A stretch of DNA of 64,000 bases, from contig ML213504.1 in the NCBI GenBank assembly GCA_004369045.1, positions 1,660,894 through 1,724,893 of the forward strand. Direction: 5' to 3'. Source of the DNA: Heliocybe sulcata (Eukaryota > Basidiomycota > Agaricomycetes > Gloeophyllales > Gloeophyllaceae). Shown here piece by piece: positions 59,956 through 64,000 of this stretch; the first letter of the stretch is position 1; each line of letters begins with the position of its first letter. Below the pieces are notes generated by a model that worked only from the letters and a program-made list of their open reading frames with translations, searched no databases and had not been told where the DNA came from. The position numbers were made by a program, and so were the translations under genes.

Positions 59956-61553
59956 CTTCGAGGAAGAACAGGCAGGGACCGGTCAAGCCTAAGCTTGAGA
60001 TGGTCGACCCCATGGAGGGTTATTATATCAGCTGTGGAAGATGTGATAGGTGTATCTCCGATGTTAGCACGCGTTGTCAAGTCATTGCATTCATTGTCAG
60101 GGAAAAGCGCTGTGGAATCTTCTTTCATTTTCCTCGCAACCGGTAGTTTAGAAAGGAGGACTGGGGATGGACAATCAAATGGTGGTTGGCAAGGAGATGC
60201 GCTCGATTGGGAAACAGGCCGAGACGGCTTGGCCATCGTCGCAGTCTCCGGCGGCTATGCATGTCAGAGAGCAGCTACTAGTTGTAGGCAACTGGCATCA
60301 AGCCAGCTCCAGCTTCTGGACGGGTTGACTGCAGGCTGACTGCGTGGATACGGTAAACAGGATACTATGGCTCTGAGATTGTTGTTATAAATGTTCATAC
60401 CATCGTCGACAAGTCCAGAGATCCGCAGCAGCCGGGTCGCCAGGTTTGCGTCCCGATGCTGCGGGCCCCGGGCGTAGAGTCCGCTCCGTCGATACTGTAG
60501 ACAAGGCCCTCACATCGGAGCCGTGCAATTCAAAGTTGGCCTGTCGACACTCTGGAAATAGCGGCGTCGTGGGTGCGATGCTTGTAATAGTATGGTGTAC
60601 TCGAGTAGCACCTGAGGGAGCCGAATATACGTGATCGCTGTAAATGCCGACCTAAATTGAGATGTGGGCTTTGATATATAATATTCACCGGAAATGGCAG
60701 GTTATTTTTTATATATGTTATATTGTGTATAGGAATTTATATATATGAAATACATACGAAGCTACACTATGTTGGAATATGTTGAAGTAAATTATAAATA
60801 TTGTCCGATGTGTGGTTATAAGTATAATTCTTATTTGTATTGAGGTTTTTGATCGACAACAATTTCGAATATTTCATTGCACTGGGATTATCGCCCATAT
60901 CTGGTATATCTTCCGAGATATGCTTGATGTGTGGAATTTCAAATTTACTTCAGGATACCCCAACAGACCCGAATGGGAGCCCATATATGGAATATATCGC
61001 CATGACAAATGTTGGTCCCCGGTTTCGTTTTGACATTTGTCCCACTGGTGCTGGAAGAAATATTAGCCATCATCATTTCGAAGCAGAAAATTTGAAATGT
61101 CCAACAAACTTCTACTGTATATGGATATGTTTTACTATATATGTAATACAGACAGAACTACGTGAGAAGCTAATATTTAAAATTTTTACTTTCTGCCGTA
61201 GCTTCGGCCAAATATGAGATCACCATTCACCTTAACCTTTGCACGTGAATAACAAATATGCCTTGCAAGTCATAGAATCACACAAATTGTAGATATATGT
61301 TCTCATTTTAACGATATGTGATATATCAAATAGATAATCATGTATCCAATTGCACGGATATTTCAACCGTGACTTCCCGATATTGGGCCACATTTACAGG
61401 GCAGTCATATATTCGGTTACTGGAAGTGTAGCGCAACGATCAAGCCATCGTGGCCGGGTGTTGCGCCGTTGCAGCCACGCGCCCTCGCGGACGTGAAATG
61501 CGCAGCCACCATCAATTGCCTCCACGTGCGCCTCTCTTGCTTTTTCCGTCACC
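59956..61553. other. Long intergenic region with an AT-rich island
   Basis: 1.6 kb. The first 700 bp hold the promoter of the Pro/Ser-rich gene and look like normal host sequence. The 60650-61420 part is very AT-rich and is listed separately. The last 130 bp before 61554 form the RPB12 promoter. Confidence 0.45.
60650..61420. repeat. AT-rich island, possible small mobile or foreign insert
   Basis: Base composition shifts sharply to A/T runs such as TTTTTTATATATG, unlike all neighbours. A near inverted pair is visible: GGAATTTCAAATTT near 60940 against AAATTTGAAATGTCC near 61090. A near direct pair, TATATATGAAATAC and TATATATGTAATAC, lies 396 bp apart. One frame at 60840 stays open for about 125 codons but has no recognisable protein. 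Edges and terminal repeats are not sharp. Confidence 0.5.
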
Positions 61554-61869
61554 ATGAACCAGCCTCAGCAGCCCGGGCAGAACTCAAACCAGGGCGGCGG
61601 CTACGGACAGCCCAAGCAGGACATGGAATACATTTGCGCAGGTGCAGAACGAGGTATCCCCTGCCTTGGCTCGAGGTCCCTTACCTCTTCTTAGATTGCG
61701 GCGCGAAAAACCAGATCAAGTCGAGAGAACCGATTCGTTGCCGCGAGTGCGGGCATCGTATCATGTACAAGAAGAGGACTAAGCGAAGTAAGTCCGCAGC
61801 TTTTAATACACTGTGGACCCGTGACTTACCTTTGACTGGTCGCAAGTGGTGCAATTTGAGGCTCGCTGA
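61554..61869 (+). CDS. RPB12: RNA polymerase subunit RPB12 (ABC10-alpha)
   Basis: Three exons (61554-61641, 61695-61787, 61847-61869) give 67 aa. The N-terminus is Gln/Asn/Gly rich ([20 protein letters not shown]). The zinc ribbon has [20 protein letters not shown] and [15 protein letters not shown] with four cysteines in the CxxC..CxxC pattern, ending MVQFEAR exactly as in the family. The subunit is shared by RNA polymerases I, II and III. Splice phases agree at both introns. Confidence 0.96.
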
Positions 61870-62113
61870 CAAGTCGCGCTGAACCTCGTCGTTAGAGCAC
61901 GGACCGCGTTGATCTGGTGATGTCTCAAGCGTAGTCTGCTTGGCGCTCGATTACTGGAACTTGGAAAAATTCAAAGGGACCTATGCGTGCCGCCAAATTG
62001 TATCAATAGTATCCATGTATTTCTTATGGTCATCGCTTCATCATCAGAATTATCCAGTGGTATCATGTGAGGGTGCAGGATCTGTGCAGTAAGGTGATCT
62101 CGAACGACTCGGG

Positions 62114-62865
62114 TCACCAGCGCCCTGACTGCCTGACCCAAAGATGCAGCAAACATGTCACCACGATATAGTCAAGGATATCTTCAACTCCGGCGACAAC
62201 ACTCAGTGTTAGCGCAGACTGTCTCCATGTTGCCACCGTCCTCCCACGAGCATCCACGCACTAGCGGAGGTAATGAAATAACTGTCAATCAAAGGTAACC
62301 ACAGAATTCGCTGTAGACCTACGAAAAGGTCGGACTCATTCTCCGCGATTTTCCATTTGTATTCCGACCCTTTGGCTTTGAAGCGACGAGACCTGGAAGA
62401 CCCTTCGCAGTTAGACTAGTTCCAGTTGATGCGGCAGCAGAATGCTCACTGGCTAGTCGTTTTCTTAGCTCTCCGGAGGTCTCGAATATTAACCTAGATC
62501 AGTATCAGCAGGGGGGGCCAAAGGCAAGCCGCCACAATGTACCTGGTCCAAACCAAAAGTCACAGTCGCGTTCGAGTTCGAGGTCCAGTCAATATGCCCC
62601 GCCGTATCCCAAATCCCCGTTGTCAAGTTCCGGTGCTGAAAGGTGGTCACGCCGCTAGACAGCCCAGTCAGCGGGTGGTGGAACTGTCCGTGTATTAGAC
62701 AAGCGCAGGCGTCAGAGAGCTCCAGAGACTAGGTGGGCGAACCCGGTATAGCTCGGTCGACGTCGACGAGCCTGCGGAGAGTTGGTAGCCTCGGAAGGTC
62801 CGTATATCAGAGTTGGAACCCGAGGGCGGGTAGACGAAGAGGAGGACGGTGTTACCTGAGGACAT
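62114..62865 (-). CDS. DUF6593-type basidiomycete protein (copy 2)
   Basis: Five exons (62743-62865, 62543-62683, 62450-62493, 62323-62392, 62114-62260) give 174 aa. Motifs: FHHPLTGLSSGVTTFQHRN, GHIDWTSNSNATVTFGLDQ, NIRDLRRAKKTTSQSRRFK and GSEYKWKIAENESDLF. The DWTS..TVTFG and RRFKA.GSEYKWK blocks are typical of the mushroom DUF6593 group. The C-terminal exon is hydrophobic in part (LTLSVVAGVEDILDYIVVTC). No signal peptide. Function unknown. Confidence 0.82.
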
Positions 62866-64000
62866 GTCGACGGACTTGAGTGAGGAAAAAGCTAGAATTT
62901 CTGGTCAAGGGGGTGTTATAAGGTTTAGAGCTACAGAGGATCGAGCAGGAACGCTAGTTTCGTTACAGTATTGCCTGTTCGTGGAGCGAGAAGACGCGAT
63001 GCTGGAAATTGCGATCGGAGCAGCGTCTTGAGCTTCTAGCTGCGCATCTCATCTGTGTCAAGATCCAAGCAGAGGACGTCAACTTGCCAGAACGGCACGG
63101 TCAAACAAAAACAAAAAGGAGTCCGGATGTGGGTCCGAAAGTAGCGTGCATGTTGTACTTGCCCTCGTTGCGTCACCGATAAAAACGCAAATTGAGTGGC
63201 GAGTAGCACAAACTGTAAAAAAAAAGAGAGATTATACCTAAGTGCTCGGCAATGGCAGTCTCGGGCAGAGCCTACCTTATCGATTCGCAGCTAGTCGCGG
63301 AGTATAGATACACCCACTTGTCTTCCGCATCCCTCGGTTGTCCGGGGAGGTCTCTTGGGAGTCACAGGGAGAGCGCACAAGCCCGCTTTCGGGACGTGGC
63401 TTGCGGTAAAGGTGGAAACAGTCACTCCACTTCTTAGGGGATTTCGGTGGGCTAAGGGTGGATTGAAAGATATCTGGCTTTCGTTGCGGGGTAGAAATAA
63501 CTGAAGGACCATTACTACTTGAGTAGAGGGCATAGGATTCTGTGGCGTGCAGCTCGGACATCATAATCACGAGGAAACGGCGGTGGCGGTGTGAAGAATA
63601 TTCGGAGAACAAGATAGAATTTGGCGCGAGGACGATTGAAGCCAGGAGTCAGGACCGAGGAATATACCAGCCGTTATCGGTGCAGATCATGACGGGGACG
63701 CCGGGAATAGCCGCGAAGACAAAAAGCAGTGCTTCGGCGCCTCACTAATCACGATTGGTCAGCAATTGATGATGCCGGACTGAACCGTAAGCTGTCGGCT
63801 CCATACCTCTGCAAACGCATTCTGTATACGACACACTGGCTCTGCGTATTGGCATAACACCGTTACAACCGACGCTGAGGAACTGTGCACCATGAGCAGC
63901 CTGAGAGACCGCAGTGTTTCGCATGATGTGGACGTGAGTCGGAGCAGCCTACCATGATGAGCGGGAACACTGATGAATGCGGAGGACGATAGGAATCCGA
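62866..64000 (-). other. Promoter of DUF6593 copy 2 and possible partial gene
   Basis: 62866-63276 shows no gene; a run of nine A lies near 63218. On the minus strand at 63277-63612 there is an open, Ser/Pro-rich C-terminal-like segment (NGPSVISTPQRKPDIFQST) ending in a stop. Further right, short hydrophobic pieces such as ALLFVFAAIPGVPVMICT and SVVTVLCQYAEPVCRIQNAF could be membrane helices of a protein entering from beyond 64000. The pieces were not joined with confidence. Confidence 0.3.

Noticed and set aside
60840-61217. 125-codon frame within the AT-rich island as a gene
   Set aside because: Its length is plausible by chance and there is no known motif; kept only as a remark on the island.

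Overview
The window looks like nuclear DNA of an Agaricomycete (mushroom-forming basidiomycete). Genes are dense on both strands. Most are split by many short introns of about 50-60 nt with GT-AG or occasional GC-AG ends. Lineage markers include two DUF6593-type proteins, a GH128 glucanase, a GH125 mannosidase and a fungal homoisocitrate dehydrogenase. I saw no prophage, CRISPR array, rRNA gene or convincing tRNA. All exon structures were worked out by eye from reading frame, splice motifs and family conservation.

Left part (1-24 kb): a large Ser/Thr-rich protein running off the left edge; SND2/TMEM208 (ER targeting); a multi-Myb SNAPC4-like factor; 5-aminolevulinate synthase; acetylornithine aminotransferase; the spliceosomal CWC21/SRRM2 homologue; kynurenine 3-monooxygenase; an MFS transporter; an intronless disordered protein; homoisocitrate dehydrogenase (LYS12).

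Middle part (24-48 kb): a CDT2-like WD40 protein next to a perfect AACGCG palindrome; ARL1; a WKF-domain (C7orf50-like) protein; TAF8; riboflavin kinase; an RRM protein with a likely mitochondrial leader; a secreted GH125 enzyme with 18 short exons; a Fic1/Inn1-like C2 protein; a small two-helix membrane protein; a divergent pair of diverged WD40 paralogues; a secreted M28 aminopeptidase; mitochondrial uL11.

Right part (48-64 kb): an unresolved coding-like segment, a DUF6593 protein, an AhpD-like protein, an unresolved membrane-protein-like gene, GH128 glucanase, a two-RRM protein, a GPATCH11-like G-patch protein, a Pro/Ser-rich protein, an AT-rich island of about 0.8 kb, RPB12, a second DUF6593 protein and a possible partial gene at the right edge.

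Most genes are housekeeping (transcription, splicing, heme, arginine, lysine, flavin and kynurenine metabolism, trafficking, cytokinesis) and many sit head-to-head over promoters of 150-300 bp. I see no metabolic gene cluster. The least explained items are the divergent WD40 pair (39.7-45.4 kb), the palindrome and the small inverted-repeat element at CDT2, and the AT-rich island at 60.6-61.4 kb.
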